A stretch of DNA of 64,000 bases from Gammaproteobacteria bacterium (GCA_012960305.1 DUBM01000014.1:496001-560000); one strand, 5' to 3'; positions 21,135-32,275 are shown, counted from the first letter of the stretch. Numbers and translations: made by a program. The notes: a model not told the origin generated them from the sequence alone.

Positions 21135-21749
21135 ATGAACAACGGCATTTTCTTTATAGTGACTGCACCTTCCGGTGCTGGAAAAACCAGCCTGGTGAAC
21201 GCTGTTGTGGAATCCGATGATTCCCTCTGTGTTTCTATCTCGCATACAACCCGGCCAGCACGTCCTGGAGAAATTGACGGGGAAAACTATCACTTCGTGA
21301 GCAAAGAGCAATTTATTAAGATGTTAGAGAAAGGTGAATTTCTCGAAAACGCCGAAGTCTACGGTCACCATTACGGAACTTCACATGCCTGGGTTAAAGA
21401 CAAGCTCAAGAGTGGCACCGACGTGATATTGGAAATAGACTGGCAGGGAGCTGAACAGATTCGCAATCTTTTCCCGAATGCTTGTTCGATATTTATCTTG
21501 CCGCCTTCTGTCGCCGCGTTAAGTGAACGCCTTCAAGCCAGAGCCCAAGATGACGTCGAGACAATCGAAAATCGCATGCGTCAGGCAGTCAATGAAATGA
21601 CCCATATGGCTGAAGCAGATTACGCGATTATTAATGACAATTTCGGTACTGCAAAGGAAGATTTAAATGCAGTAATTCGCTCACGACGCTTAACGGTGAA
21701 AGCTCAGGAAGCCCGTCAGACAAAATTACTGGATAATCTGACTCGCTAG
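21135..21749 (+). CDS. gmk: Guanylate kinase
   Basis: Phosphorylates GMP to GDP with ATP. The 204-residue protein shows Walker A TAPSGAGKTSLV, the GMP-binding segment HTTRPARPGEIDGENYHF, GTSHAWV, LEIDWQGAEQI, and IFILPPS. Family length is normal. It is in the yicC-gmk-rpoZ-spoT cluster, which ties purine nucleotide supply to ppGpp metabolism. Confidence 0.97.
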   Translation: MNNGIFFIVTAPSGAGKTSLVNAVVESDDSLCVSISHTTRPARPGEIDGENYHFVSKEQFIKMLEKGEFLENAEVYGHHYGTSHAWVKDKLKSGTDVILEIDWQGAEQIRNLFPNACSIFILPPSVAALSERLQARAQDDVETIENRMRQAVNEMTHMAEADYAIINDNFGTAKEDLNAVIRSRRLTVKAQEARQTKLLDNLTR

Positions 21750-21753
21750 TAGA

Positions 21754-21797
21754 CCTCTAGTTTCGGCACCGAAAAGCGTGCCAGCCTTCGCTAGAGG
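21754..21797 (+). other. Nested inverted repeat between gmk and rpoZ
   Basis: CCTCTAG (21754-21760) pairs with CTAGAGG (21791-21797), and inside it GGCAC pairs with GTGCC. No T-run follows, so it is not a standard intrinsic terminator. It could be an RNA processing or attenuation structure. Confidence 0.45.
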
Positions 21798-21942
21798 CCA
21801 TTAAAACCGCTACCACTGCAAGAAAAATATGCATTTTAGGATGGAATTCAGTAAAATCCCCGGTTCTCGATGAAACAAGCTCTGGTTTAGGTTAGACACT
21901 AGACAGCAAGTATGAAACTTAGTTAAAACAACAGGTATAGGT

Positions 21943-22245
21943 ATGGCACGGATTACTGTAGAAGATTGTTTAGAAAACGTAGACAACCGGTTTGAGTTGG
22001 TAATGGTCTCCAGTAAGCGCGCTCGCCAGCTACAGATAGAAGGCAAAGACCCTCACGTAGCCGTAGATAACGATAAACCTACAGTGATCGCTTTGAGAGA
22101 AATAGCTGAAGGACATGTTAATGCCGCTATTTTGGTCGAAAAGCCCAGCATCGAGATCAAAGAAATTGTAGAGCCTGCAGAAACCGAAACAGAAGAAGCT
22201 ACTACTGCTCCCACGGAAGAAGCTAAGCCTGCCACTGAAGAGTAA
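21943..22245 (+). CDS. rpoZ: RNA polymerase omega subunit
   Basis: Small RNA polymerase subunit that helps beta' assembly and contributes to a ppGpp binding site. The 100-residue protein begins [20 protein letters not shown], then SSKRARQL and [13 protein letters not shown], characteristic of omega. The acidic C-terminal tail from about residue 75 is glutamate- and threonine-rich. It is 30 bases upstream of spoT. Confidence 0.96.
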   Translation: MARITVEDCLENVDNRFELVMVSSKRARQLQIEGKDPHVAVDNDKPTVIALREIAEGHVNAAILVEKPSIEIKEIVEPAETETEEATTAPTEEAKPATEE

Positions 22246-22274
22246 GTCTTACCTAGCGCTTATGGAGTCGCGTC

Positions 22275-24455
22275 TTGCAAGTTGAAACTATTGAGACAAT
22301 CGACTCCCTTGCCACCGGTCTTTCCAGCTATCTTGGCAACGATCAAGTCAATAATGTTCGGCGTGCGTATTACTACGCCGAACAAGCCCACGAAGGTCAG
22401 TTCCGCCGCAGCGGCGATGCCTACGTAACACACCCTCTTGCCGTTGCCAGTATCCTCAGTGAAATGCACATGGACCATCAGAGTTTGATGGCAGCTATGT
22501 TGCACGATGTAATTGAAGATACTGGAATCACCAAGACTGCAATCAAAAATCAATTCGGTAACACTGTCGCTGATCTTGTCGACGGCGTTAGCAAGCTCAA
22601 CAAAATGACTTTTAGCAGTCGGGCTGAAGCGCAGGCTGAGAATTTTCAAAAAATGGCTATGGCTATGGCCAAAGATCTTCGCGTTATTCTGGTAAAGATC
22701 GCGGATCGGCTTCATAACATGCGTACTTTGAATGTACTGGCGCCCGATAAGCGACGGCGCATTGCCCGCGAAACTCTAGATATTTACGCGCCCATAGCCA
22801 ATAGATTTGGTATGAACAATGTGCGTATCGAATTCGAGGAATTGGGCTTCGGCGCTTTATACCCAATGCGAGCTAGTCGTATTAGTGCCGCAGTAAAACA
22901 AATACGAGGAAACCGAAAAGAAATCGTTTCGCAAATTCAAACTTCTCTAGAAGCCTGTCTAGAACGCGAAAGTTTGCCAGGGCGGACAATCGGTCGCGAG
23001 AAGCATCTATACAGTATTTATGAGAAAATGCGCAGCAAGCGCAAATCCTTTTCTGAGATTATGGATGTCTATGCATTTCGAATTTGTGTTGATCGCGTAG
23101 ACACCTGTTACCGAGTGCTTGGCGCAGTGCATAGTTTATATAAGCCGGTACCTGGTCGTTTTAAAGACTATATTGCCATTCCTAAAGCTAACGGCTATCA
23201 ATCATTGCATACCACTTTGTTTGGGATGCACGGCGTGCCTATTGAAATTCAGATTCGTACTGAAGAAATGGAAGCTATGGCCAATAACGGTATTTCATCC
23301 CATTGGTTATATAAATCCAGCGACGACATCCCAAGCAACGCTCATATGCGCGCGCGTGAGTGGGTTCATGGACTTTTAGAACTGCAAAAACATGCTGGCA
23401 ACTCTCTCGAATTTATCGAAAATGTTAAGATAGACCTCTTTCCAGATGAGATTTATGTCTTTACCCCCAAAGGTACAATCTTCGAACTACTTGCTGGATC
23501 AACTGCCGTAGACTTTGCCTATGCTATTCATACTGATGTCGGAAATTCCTGTGTTGCTTGCAGAATTAGCCGGCGCCTGGCCCCATTAAGCGAACCACTG
23601 CAGAGCGGCCAAACTGTCGAGATTATTACTGCACCGGGCACTCAGCCGAATCCGGCTTGGTTAAGCTTCGTGGTAACTGGCAAAGCTCGGAGCAATATTC
23701 GTCACTACTTAAAAAATCAGAAGCATTCTGAATCAGTTGCTCTTGGCCGTAGACTTCTTAACAAGGCACTTGCTGGATTTGGCAATCAACTTGAGTCCAT
23801 TCCACAGGAAAATATTCAAGCAGTTCTTAAGCAAACTAATGTCACCGGCGTGGATCAATTGTTAGAGGAGATCGGATTAGGCAATCGAATGTCTTATATG
23901 ATTGCGCAACGACTTGCTGCACATGCACAATCTAGCTCAGCAGAAAACACGGATGGTAGAGAAGGTCAAGATTCTCTGGCTATTCGTGGCTCAGAAGGCA
24001 TGGTGGTGAATTATGCCAAGTGCTGTCACCCGATCCCTGGGGACCCAATCGTAGGTCATATTAGCTCGGGACGCGGCATGGTTATACACACTGATGATTG
24101 CAATAACGTTGCCGATATTCGTGACAATCCAGAGAAGTGCGTCTCAGTGCGCTGGGATCCACAAGTTGAAGGTGAATTCTCCGTTGAACTTAGAGTTGAA
24201 CTGGAAAATCAACGTGGCATTATTGCAACTCTGGCGACTACAATAACCGGCGCTGAAGCAAATGTTGAGAAAATCAGTACCTTAGAAAGAGACGCGCGAT
24301 TCAGTATTGTTAATCTTTCTCTCAATGTTCGTAACCGTGTTCATCTCGCCAGAGTGATGAAGAGGGTTCGACTGATCCTAGCAGTTTCACGAATCACCCG
24401 GGTTAAAAGTCGTAAAGTTCGCAAAACAATTAAAAGTACAATTGGAATACACTAA
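22275..24455 (+). CDS. spoT: Bifunctional (p)ppGpp synthetase/hydrolase SpoT
   Basis: Controls the stringent-response alarmone. The 726-residue protein has an HD hydrolase domain ([19 protein letters not shown]), a synthetase domain ([20 protein letters not shown], with the RFKD form of the RxKD motif found in bifunctional enzymes), a TGS domain ([16 protein letters not shown]), a conserved-cysteine region ([17 protein letters not shown]), and a C-terminal ACT domain. The start is TTG at 22275, with GGAG eight bases upstream. ridA begins at the last base of the spoT stop codon. Confidence 0.97.
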   Translation: MQVETIETIDSLATGLSSYLGNDQVNNVRRAYYYAEQAHEGQFRRSGDAYVTHPLAVASILSEMHMDHQSLMAAMLHDVIEDTGITKTAIKNQFGNTVADLVDGVSKLNKMTFSSRAEAQAENFQKMAMAMAKDLRVILVKIADRLHNMRTLNVLAPDKRRRIARETLDIYAPIANRFGMNNVRIEFEELGFGALYPMRASRISAAVKQIRGNRKEIVSQIQTSLEACLERESLPGRTIGREKHLYSIYEKMRSKRKSFSEIMDVYAFRICVDRVDTCYRVLGAVHSLYKPVPGRFKDYIAIPKANGYQSLHTTLFGMHGVPIEIQIRTEEMEAMANNGISSHWLYKSSDDIPSNAHMRAREWVHGLLELQKHAGNSLEFIENVKIDLFPDEIYVFTPKGTIFELLAGSTAVDFAYAIHTDVGNSCVACRISRRLAPLSEPLQSGQTVEIITAPGTQPNPAWLSFVVTGKARSNIRHYLKNQKHSESVALGRRLLNKALAGFGNQLESIPQENIQAVLKQTNVTGVDQLLEEIGLGNRMSYMIAQRLAAHAQSSSAENTDGREGQDSLAIRGSEGMVVNYAKCCHPIPGDPIVGHISSGRGMVIHTDDCNNVADIRDNPEKCVSVRWDPQVEGEFSVELRVELENQRGIIATLATTITGAEANVEKISTLERDARFSIVNLSLNVRNRVHLARVMKRVRLILAVSRITRVKSRKVRKTIKSTIGIH

Positions 24456-24838
24456 TGGCAAACTCTGAACCAGTACAAACCTCAGCAGCCCCTGCTGCAA
24501 TAGGTCCTTATTCTCAAGCGATAAAGAATGGCGGCGTCGTTTTCCTCTCGGGACAAATTCCCCTGGATCCTGAAACAATGGAATTAGTAGAAGGTGATAT
24601 AGAAGAACAAACGAAACAGGTATTCAAAAATCTCTCTGCCGTCTGCGAGGCTGCCGGTGGAATATTGCAAGATGCCGTAAAGCTCACAATTTACATAACT
24701 GATCTGACAAATTTCGCTGTGGTGAATGAAATCATGGCGGAACAATTCGATCAGCCTTTTCCCGCCCGCGCCACTATTCAGGTAAGCGCCCTTCCTAAAG
24801 CTGCTGAAGTAGAGATCGACGCCATTCTGGTCATTTAG
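24455..24838 (+). CDS. ridA: RidA-family reactive enamine/imine deaminase
   Basis: Hydrolyses reactive 2-aminoacrylate and related imines that arise from PLP enzymes. The 127-residue protein has [34 protein letters not shown], and [19 protein letters not shown], in which the arginine of PARAT is the substrate-binding residue. Length is normal. It overlaps the spoT stop by one base (TAATG), so it is coupled to spoT. In E. coli trmH occupies the position between spoT and recG. Confidence 0.94.
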   Translation: MANSEPVQTSAAPAAIGPYSQAIKNGGVVFLSGQIPLDPETMELVEGDIEEQTKQVFKNLSAVCEAAGGILQDAVKLTIYITDLTNFAVVNEIMAEQFDQPFPARATIQVSALPKAAEVEIDAILVI

Positions 24839-24968
24839 AACTACTATATAAAAACACGGATAGTTGGCTTTACGTACCTAACGGGCTTAACCAAATATGT
24901 GCCCGCAACAGCCTACACCTACAAAGGTTTGCCTATTCTCCCCCTCTAGCCAATGAAGAAAGCGTCAA

Positions 24969-27056
24969 ATGACTAATTCACCACTGGATCAAATAACTCT
25001 GCGCAGCTTAAAAGGTGTTGGTTTGGCACTAGAGAAAAAATTTGCAGTAATCGGTATTCATAACGTACAAGATTTACTTTTCCACTTACCTTTTCGTTTT
25101 GAGGACCGAACCCGAATAAATACTATTAGCTTGATTCGCGCCGGCGACCAAGCCCAGTTAGAAGGCGAGATAGTTACCAGCAAAATTCTTTTTGGACGCC
25201 AACGTAGTCTTCAGTGTGGCTTATTAGATAGTAGTGGCATAGTGAATCTGCGCTTTTTCCATTTCAGTGCCGCACAAAAGAAATCGTTGCAGCCGGGCAC
25301 AAAAATTCGTTGTTTCGGAGAGGTACGCCGTGGACACAACGGTATTGAAATCTATCATCCAGAATACAAAATTCTGCGCCCAGGCGAGGACTTGCCGGTT
25401 TCAAAAACATTGACACCGATTTACCCTGCCACCGAAGGCCTGCAGCAAACTAGACTTCGCAACATAATCCAACAAGCTCTTGTATTACTTGAATCTACTA
25501 ATTCAATAAAAGATTATTTGCCAGCGTCTTTAATCGCAGAACTCAAGATGCCTTCGCTGATCGATGCCATCAAGCTTATTCACCAACCACCGCTTGAAAT
25601 ACCTTTGGATTGGATTAATAACGGAATGAATCAGGGGCAACGCCGGCTTGCTTTTGAAGAACTTCTAGCTAATCGTTTGTGTATGAGGCGCTTCAAACTG
25701 CAGTCTAATCAGCAAAATGCACCGGCATTCAACGACAGTGACAAACTGCTTAGTCCTTTCCTCAAACAGCTGCCGTTTAAGCTAACTAATGGTCAGCAAA
25801 AAGCCTTTTTAGAAATTGAACAGGACCTCAATCAAAGTCATCCCATGTTGAGAATGTTACAAGGTGATGTCGGCTCAGGAAAAACTGTAGTGGCAGCGTT
25901 ATCTTGCTTAAAGGCAATTGAAAATTCCCATCAAGTCGCCTTGATGGCCCCAACAGAATTGTTAGCGGAACAACATCATATAAATTTTTGTCAGTGGTTA
26001 GAGCCTCTAGGGATAAATGTTGGCTGGTTAAGCGGCAAATCCAAAGGATCTCTTCGATCACAACAGTTAGAATCGTTAGAGGATGGAAGCTGCCAATTAT
26101 TAATTGGGACCCATGCTTTATTTCAGGAGGGAGTGAACTACAAACGATTAGGGCTAATTATTATCGATGAGCAACATCGTTTTGGTGTTCACCAGAGGTT
26201 GGCATTAAGAGAGAAGGCAACTGTTAACAAACTAAGCCCGCACCAATTAGTGATGACGGCAACTCCAATTCCACGAACACTTGCCATGAGTGCTTATGCC
26301 GACCTTGATTGCACGATAATTGACGAATTGCCTCCCGGACGTACACCGGTTAACACTGCAGTCATATCTAGCGAACGAAGAGAATCTGTTACAGAAAGAA
26401 TCGAGAAATCCTGCGCTAATAATAATCAAGCCTATTGGGTTTGCACTCTGATTGAAGAATCTGAAACACTACAATGTCAAGCCGCCGAAGTTACAGCCGA
26501 ACAGCTGACAATTCAGCTGCCTAATATTAGAGTCGGACTCATTCACGGTCGCATGAAGCCGAAAGAAAAATCAGACACTATGGAACAATTCAAATCAGGG
26601 GATATTCAGCTACTAGTTGCAACAACTGTTATAGAAGTAGGCGTCGACGTTCCTAACGCAAGTTTAATGGTAATCGAAAACCCCGAGCGCCTGGGCCTAG
26701 CCCAATTACACCAACTTCGTGGCAGAATTGGCCGTGGTCCACTTCAGAGTCATTGTATTTTGTTATATCAAACCCCTCTTTCAGATGCGGGCAAACAACG
26801 CCTTGGTGTTATGAGAAAAAGTAATGACGGGTTTTATATTGCTGAGAAAGACTTAGAATTGCGTGGACCAGGGCAAGTGCTCGGCACGCAACAGACCGGA
26901 TTAATGAGTTTCAAAATTGCTGATATTGGGCGAGACTCGAGTTTGCTGGACTCTGTGCGAGATACCTCTGAACAAATTATGCAATTACACCCGGAAATAA
27001 TTGATCCATTAATCCAACGTTGGCTCGGCGATCGAGTCAATTATGTCAATGTATAG
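24969..27056 (+). CDS. recG: ATP-dependent DNA helicase RecG
   Basis: Branch-migration helicase that remodels stalled forks and Holliday junctions. The 695-residue protein has a wedge/OB domain at the N-terminus (about residues 60-160), then helicase motifs: QGDVGSGKTVVA (I), MAPTELLAEQH (Ia), IIDEQHRFGVHQR (II), VMTATPIPRTLA (III), TTVIEVGVDVPNA (V), and HQLRGRIGRG (VI). The C-terminal TRG region precedes the DLELRGPGQVLGTQQTG motif. Length is typical. Confidence 0.97.
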   Translation: MTNSPLDQITLRSLKGVGLALEKKFAVIGIHNVQDLLFHLPFRFEDRTRINTISLIRAGDQAQLEGEIVTSKILFGRQRSLQCGLLDSSGIVNLRFFHFSAAQKKSLQPGTKIRCFGEVRRGHNGIEIYHPEYKILRPGEDLPVSKTLTPIYPATEGLQQTRLRNIIQQALVLLESTNSIKDYLPASLIAELKMPSLIDAIKLIHQPPLEIPLDWINNGMNQGQRRLAFEELLANRLCMRRFKLQSNQQNAPAFNDSDKLLSPFLKQLPFKLTNGQQKAFLEIEQDLNQSHPMLRMLQGDVGSGKTVVAALSCLKAIENSHQVALMAPTELLAEQHHINFCQWLEPLGINVGWLSGKSKGSLRSQQLESLEDGSCQLLIGTHALFQEGVNYKRLGLIIIDEQHRFGVHQRLALREKATVNKLSPHQLVMTATPIPRTLAMSAYADLDCTIIDELPPGRTPVNTAVISSERRESVTERIEKSCANNNQAYWVCTLIEESETLQCQAAEVTAEQLTIQLPNIRVGLIHGRMKPKEKSDTMEQFKSGDIQLLVATTVIEVGVDVPNASLMVIENPERLGLAQLHQLRGRIGRGPLQSHCILLYQTPLSDAGKQRLGVMRKSNDGFYIAEKDLELRGPGQVLGTQQTGLMSFKIADIGRDSSLLDSVRDTSEQIMQLHPEIIDPLIQRWLGDRVNYVNV

Positions 27057-27378
27057 CAACGTCAAGATTTAGTCGTTGCAAGTTCTAACTCTGTCATAGA
27101 TAAAAAAGTCCGCACCTTTAGCTAGTTTTCTTAGGCCACATCCTTCAATCGCTTTCTAAATTTGTCTCGCCAGACTTTCTAGATGCTTTCATAACTAGTG
27201 ATGAATGGTTACTTGCCTTAACCTTTCTGTTCTCTATTCTTAGTCAAATCGTTCTAAATCACGGAATTCCTGAAGGATTCCGTTTATACTCTCATGCAAT
27301 TACTTTTAGGCTGAGTCTCTACTAGTTTCCTAGTGGACTAATAGCTTTTAGCAGCTGTAACTAACGCGTGAAAATCCC
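27057..27378. other. Gene-free spacer recG-ubiA (322 bp)
   Basis: I see no supported gene on either strand. A hairpin-like repeat with ACGGAAT and ATTCCGT arms spans 27261-27283. In many gammaproteobacteria ubiC lies immediately before ubiA; no ubiC-like frame is visible here. Confidence 0.5.
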
Positions 27379-28293
27379 ATGAGCTCCATTCAGAGTTTCT
27401 GGTCTCGAGTAGACAGAAAATTCAAATCTAGATTCCCTGGCCTTTATCAGAAATTGCCGGCTCTTATAGAGTTATCACGCCTGAACAAACCCATTGGCAT
27501 CTATTTACTCTTGTGGCCAACCATGAGCGCTCTGTGGATTGCCGGTAAGGGTGTTCCTGATATTTCCGTGTTGCTAATTTTTGTATTGGGCACCGCTATC
27601 ATGCGATCTGCCGGCTGCTGCGTTAATGATTTCGCCGACTATCAAATCGATGGCATGGTAAAACGAACCGAACAACGCCCATTGGCAAGAGGGGAGCTCT
27701 CGAGAAAGGATGCTCTCCTGTGTTTTCTTTTCTTATCTGCAATCGCATTTTTACTTGTGCTCTTAACCAATCAACGAACAATTTTACTTTCATTTGGCGC
27801 GATTGCTCTAGTTGCAACCTATCCCTTCATGAAACGATTTACTAACCTGCCGCAATTAGTCTTGGGTATCGCTTATTCCTGGGGAATATTGATGGCGTTT
27901 ACTGCACAAACAAATGGAATCCCGCAGTCAGCATACCTCTTGTTTATCGCTAATTGTTTGTGGACTGTGGCTTATGACACTCAATATGCGATGGTCGATC
28001 GGGAGTTTGACCTTCAAATTGGTGTTAAATCCACCGCTATCTTGTTCGGCGATGCAGACAAATTAATGATTGGTGTGCTGCAGTTTATGTTTGTAATGGC
28101 CATGTGGTTAGCCGGACATCAACTTGAAATGATGAATTGGTATTATTTCTCGTTACTACTTGCCAGTCTTTTGCTGATCTATCAACAATTTCTCATTAGA
28201 AACCGTCTGCCGGGACCTTGCTTTCGTGCGTTTCTTAACAACAATTGGGTGGGTGCAATAATTTTTATAGGTGTTTTACTAAACTATCTTTAG
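27379..28293 (+). CDS. ubiA: 4-hydroxybenzoate octaprenyltransferase
   Basis: Membrane prenyltransferase that attaches the polyprenyl tail to 4-hydroxybenzoate in ubiquinone synthesis. The 304-residue protein has LNKPIGIYLLLWPTMSALW, the first aspartate-rich motif NDFADYQIDGMVKRTEQRPL, and the second, YDTQYAMVDREFD. About eight hydrophobic segments are visible. Length is slightly above E. coli UbiA. No ubiC is adjacent. Confidence 0.96.
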   Translation: MSSIQSFWSRVDRKFKSRFPGLYQKLPALIELSRLNKPIGIYLLLWPTMSALWIAGKGVPDISVLLIFVLGTAIMRSAGCCVNDFADYQIDGMVKRTEQRPLARGELSRKDALLCFLFLSAIAFLLVLLTNQRTILLSFGAIALVATYPFMKRFTNLPQLVLGIAYSWGILMAFTAQTNGIPQSAYLLFIANCLWTVAYDTQYAMVDREFDLQIGVKSTAILFGDADKLMIGVLQFMFVMAMWLAGHQLEMMNWYYFSLLLASLLLIYQQFLIRNRLPGPCFRAFLNNNWVGAIIFIGVLLNYL

Positions 28294-28422
28294 TAATCCA
28301 GCTCAACTTAGACAGCAGAAAAACTCACGCATGGAACAGTGTCCATGACTGAGGTCATAAATACTAATTGTTAAGCTATTCCGTTGGTTAAGGATAGTAG
28401 CCTGCTGTTTAGCTTCAGCTTT

Positions 28423-29616
28423 TTAAGCCCCAGTAAATGCCTGAATTCCAGTAATAGCGCGACCAAGAATAAGAGCGTGAATATCTTGAGTGCCTTCATA
28501 GGTGTTCACTACTTCAAGATTCTGACAGTGGCGCATAACTGGAAACTCATCAGAAATTCCATTTCCCCCTAACATATCCCTTGCTTCCCTCGCGGTATCC
28601 AAAGCCTTCAAGCAAGAATTTCTTTTTAGGAGAGAAATTAGTGGAGGGGCAAGCTTGCCTTGATCCCGTAATCGGCACGCCTGCAAACAACCTTGTAAGC
28701 CTAAAGAAATATCTGTTTGCATGATCGCTAACTTCTTTTGAATAATCTGATTCGCCGCTAAGGGACGGCCAAACTGTTTCCGATCAAGTGTATATTGCCG
28801 CGCTGTGTGCCAACATGTTTCAGCTGCTCCTAAGGCTCCCCAGGAAATACCAAGTCTGGCGGAGTTCAAACAACTAAAAGGTCCAGCAAGCCCGGTTGCC
28901 CCCGGCAATTTGTTCTCTTCTGGACAAAAGACTTCGTCCATGACGATTTCGCCTGTTACTGACGCTCTTAAGGCCAGTTTCCCCTCGATTTTAGGGGCGC
29001 TGAGGCCTTCCATCCCCTTATCTAGAATGAATCCTTTGATGACGCCAGCTTCATCCTTCGCCCAAATGATGAAAACATCGGCAAATGGAGAGTTGCTTAT
29101 CCAATTCTTAGCGCCACTAATGCTGTAGCCCCCGTTTACTGATCTGGCTCGGGTAATCATGCCGCCAGGATCGGAGCCATAATCTGGTTCAGTCAATCCG
29201 AAGCATCCGATGAACTCTCCCGTTGCCAACTTCGGCAAATACTTTTGTTTTTGTTCCTCACTGCCGAAAACATTGATCGGATGCATAACGAGAGAAGACT
29301 GCACGCTCATCATCGAACGATAGCCCGAATCCACCGCTTCAATCTCACGGGCCGCCAGCCCGTAGCAAACATAATTCACTCCCGCACAACCGTAGCCTTC
29401 TATAGTAGAACCAAGGAGGCCCAACGCACCCATTTCACGGAAAATCTTCGGGTCAGAATACTCGTTCCGATACGCTTCACGCACTCTTGGTAATAGCTTT
29501 TCTTGAGCATATTGCTTTGCTGTGTCTCTCACCAGACGTTCTTCTTCTGTGAGCTGTTCTTCCAATAGAAAAGGGTCTTCCCAGTTGAAAGCTGCGTTGT
29601 CCGATCTGACAGACAT
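28423..29616 (-). CDS. gcdH: Glutaryl-CoA dehydrogenase (acyl-CoA dehydrogenase family)
   Basis: Oxidative decarboxylation of glutaryl-CoA to crotonyl-CoA in lysine/tryptophan degradation is the activity of the closest family. The 397-residue protein has [51 protein letters not shown], the FAD-binding [15 protein letters not shown] and GAKNWISN, and the catalytic glutamate in [21 protein letters not shown]. It is a single gene, divergent from uvrD. Assignment to GcdH rather than another acyl-CoA dehydrogenase rests on overall resemblance. Confidence 0.88.
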   Translation of the reverse strand: MSVRSDNAAFNWEDPFLLEEQLTEEERLVRDTAKQYAQEKLLPRVREAYRNEYSDPKIFREMGALGLLGSTIEGYGCAGVNYVCYGLAAREIEAVDSGYRSMMSVQSSLVMHPINVFGSEEQKQKYLPKLATGEFIGCFGLTEPDYGSDPGGMITRARSVNGGYSISGAKNWISNSPFADVFIIWAKDEAGVIKGFILDKGMEGLSAPKIEGKLALRASVTGEIVMDEVFCPEENKLPGATGLAGPFSCLNSARLGISWGALGAAETCWHTARQYTLDRKQFGRPLAANQIIQKKLAIMQTDISLGLQGCLQACRLRDQGKLAPPLISLLKRNSCLKALDTAREARDMLGGNGISDEFPVMRHCQNLEVVNTYEGTQDIHALILGRAITGIQAFTGA

Positions 29617-29805
29617 AAATATCTCCTAGCAAATTCAAATTCAATTTCGGTGGGCGCGATAGTTTATCAAATTACTCATGTTTTCACTAAATAGTCTCGT
29701 TTAAGTGAACTCAAGTCAGAGAGATCATGCAGAATGCAGAATTTTTCCTAGTTCACTGCGATAAATTCGCGAATGTAAGTGACATTTTTTGTAGAATAAC
29801 GCGCC

Positions 29806-32007
29806 ATGGATGTTTCCCACATACTCGATTCTCTTAATGATGAACAACGCAATGCGGTTGCGAGCCCAGCACCAAATTTATTAGTTCTTGCCGGAGCTGG
29901 CAGTGGAAAAACCCGAGTGCTAGTTCATCGCATTGCATGGTTATTGGAGGCAGAAGATGTCTCTCCATTCGCGGTTCTTGCAGTGACTTTCACGAATAAG
30001 GCTGCGAGAGAGATGCGCGGTCGCATTGAAGAGTTATTAGGGCAATCATTTAATGGTATGTGGGTGGGCACTTTTCACGGCCTTGCTCATAGACTGCTCC
30101 GCTCTCACTCACATGAAGCAGGTCTGCCCGATGATTTTCAAATTCTCGACAGTGATGATCAATTACGTCTAATTAAGCGGCTTAATCGCTCTTTGCATAT
30201 TGATGAAGAAAAATGGCCGGCTAAACAATGCCAATGGTACATCAATGGTCAAAAAGATGAAGGTTTACGAGCTGCAAACATTGAACACTTTGATGATGAT
30301 TACACAAAGACTATGTTGGATGTGTATCGTGCCTATGAGGAAGCCTGCGATCGCGGTGGCATGATCGATTTTGGTGAGATTTTATTACGGGCTCACGAGC
30401 TTTGGTTAAAAAACCCGCAGGTGTTATCTCATTATCAAAATCGTTTCCGTCATATCCTCGTCGATGAGTTTCAAGACACTAACTCAATTCAATATGCATG
30501 GCTGAGAGTGTTGGCGGGTAATGAGAATCAATTGATGGTAGTCGGTGATGACGACCAATCTATTTATGGTTGGCGTGGTGCGAAGATTGAAAATATTCAG
30601 CAATTCAGTGTGGATTTCCCAGATGCGGATACGGTCAGGCTAGAACAGAACTACCGCTCCACCTCGACGATTTTGCAGGCCGCAAATAAACTGATTTCAA
30701 ACAACCAAGGCCGACTTGGAAAAAATCTATGGACCGATGGCGCTGAAGGTGAAGCCATCGGATTGTATGAAGCATTCAATGAACAAGACGAAGCCCGCTT
30801 CATTGTTGATCGAATCCAAGATTGGTTTAATTCAGGCAATCGTCGTTCCGATTCAGCGATCCTCTATCGTTCCAATGCTCAGTCGAGAGAACTAGAAGAA
30901 GCTCTTTTAAGAGTAGGAATGCCCTATCGAATTTATGGCGGACATCGATTCTATGAGCGCCTGGAAATAAAAAATGCTCTAGCTTACTTAAGGTTGCTGA
31001 TTAATCGAAACGATGATACTGCTTTTGAACGAATCGTCAATGTTCCCACTAGAGGCATCGGTGGTCGCACTATTGATCTCATTCGAGGTATAGCCAGGCA
31101 GGAACCCTGCTCTTTATGGACTGCATGCGGTAAGGCTATTAATGAATCACATCTGACATCTCGGGCGGCAAACGCTATTCTTGCATTTCTTGAATTGATC
31201 GACAAAATGCAACATGCCTGCGACGACCTCGAACTTCACGAAAAAGTGGAACATGTAATCACAAATAGTGGACTGGTTCAGCATCACGAAAAAGAAGGCG
31301 GCGAGAAAGCTCGTGCTAGAATCGAAAACTTGCAAGAGCTGGTCACTGCTGCGAGTAATTTTGATGATGTCGATATGGAAGAAGATTTCGACCTCAAGTC
31401 GAATAAATTTCTCGCTGCATTCTTAGATAAGGCTGCGCTCGATGCAGGCGACACACAAGCAGACGAGAGTGATGATGCTGTCCAGTTAATGACATTGCAC
31501 TCGGCCAAAGGTTTAGAATTTCAATTAGTTTTTCTTGCAGGTCTAGAAGAAGGGCTTTTCCCTCACAAGATGTCTATGGATAATCTCTCCGGACTCGAAG
31601 AAGAACGTCGGCTCTGTTACGTGGGCATCACTCGAGCCAAAACTATGCTTTATATGAGCCATGCGGAATCACGCCGGCTCCATGGAGATATAAACCTATG
31701 TCGACCGTCTCGCTTCATAAAAGAAATACCCAAGGAGCTAATTAGTGAGATTCGTCTCAAATCGACAGTCAACCGACAAACTAGTCATGCAAGAAGCAGT
31801 GGCTTAAGCAGTGGATTGAGTGCCAATGCAGAAGTTCCACAAACCGATATCTCCTTGGGCCAAAGAGTGATTCACGGAAAATTCGGCGAAGGTGTGGTAT
31901 TAAACTACGAAGGTCAGGGTACAAATGCCAGGGTTCAGGTAAATTTTGATGAGGTTGGTAGCAAGTGGTTGGTACTGTCCTACGCCAAGCTTGAAGTACT
32001 CGCATAA
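29806..32007 (+). CDS. uvrD: DNA helicase II UvrD
   Basis: Superfamily I 3'-to-5' helicase for nucleotide excision and mismatch repair. The 733-residue protein begins MDVSHILDSLNDEQRNAV and has LVLAGAGSGKTRVLVHRI (motif I), TFTNKAAREM (Ia), ILVDEFQDTN (II), VVGDDDQSIYGWRGA (III), RLEQNYRST (IV), TLHSAKGLEF (V), and CYVGITRAKT (VI). The C-terminal SLGQRVIHGKFGEGVVL is the UvrD-type Tudor-like RNA polymerase-binding domain. It closely resembles E. coli UvrD rather than Rep. Confidence 0.97.
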   Translation: MDVSHILDSLNDEQRNAVASPAPNLLVLAGAGSGKTRVLVHRIAWLLEAEDVSPFAVLAVTFTNKAAREMRGRIEELLGQSFNGMWVGTFHGLAHRLLRSHSHEAGLPDDFQILDSDDQLRLIKRLNRSLHIDEEKWPAKQCQWYINGQKDEGLRAANIEHFDDDYTKTMLDVYRAYEEACDRGGMIDFGEILLRAHELWLKNPQVLSHYQNRFRHILVDEFQDTNSIQYAWLRVLAGNENQLMVVGDDDQSIYGWRGAKIENIQQFSVDFPDADTVRLEQNYRSTSTILQAANKLISNNQGRLGKNLWTDGAEGEAIGLYEAFNEQDEARFIVDRIQDWFNSGNRRSDSAILYRSNAQSRELEEALLRVGMPYRIYGGHRFYERLEIKNALAYLRLLINRNDDTAFERIVNVPTRGIGGRTIDLIRGIARQEPCSLWTACGKAINESHLTSRAANAILAFLELIDKMQHACDDLELHEKVEHVITNSGLVQHHEKEGGEKARARIENLQELVTAASNFDDVDMEEDFDLKSNKFLAAFLDKAALDAGDTQADESDDAVQLMTLHSAKGLEFQLVFLAGLEEGLFPHKMSMDNLSGLEEERRLCYVGITRAKTMLYMSHAESRRLHGDINLCRPSRFIKEIPKELISEIRLKSTVNRQTSHARSSGLSSGLSANAEVPQTDISLGQRVIHGKFGEGVVLNYEGQGTNARVQVNFDEVGSKWLVLSYAKLEVLA

Positions 32008-32275
32008 AAAAATAGATAATAGATTCTTGCAGCGCCACTGAGCCCATCTGAAAGACATAACGTAGGGTCACGATTAACACCATCATGAGAACCATGAGCA
32101 AACTGAGTCATGAGCTAATACGGCCAATGACATCATTGATTCTATCTATGAATATGCAGATCTTATTCATCTTAGTAACTGCACCTAAAAAAACGGAAGT
32201 TGAAATTATTAATCTTGACCATTGCTAGCACACTGCAAGGGAGCAGTATTATTGCACAACAATGAACCAACTAAG

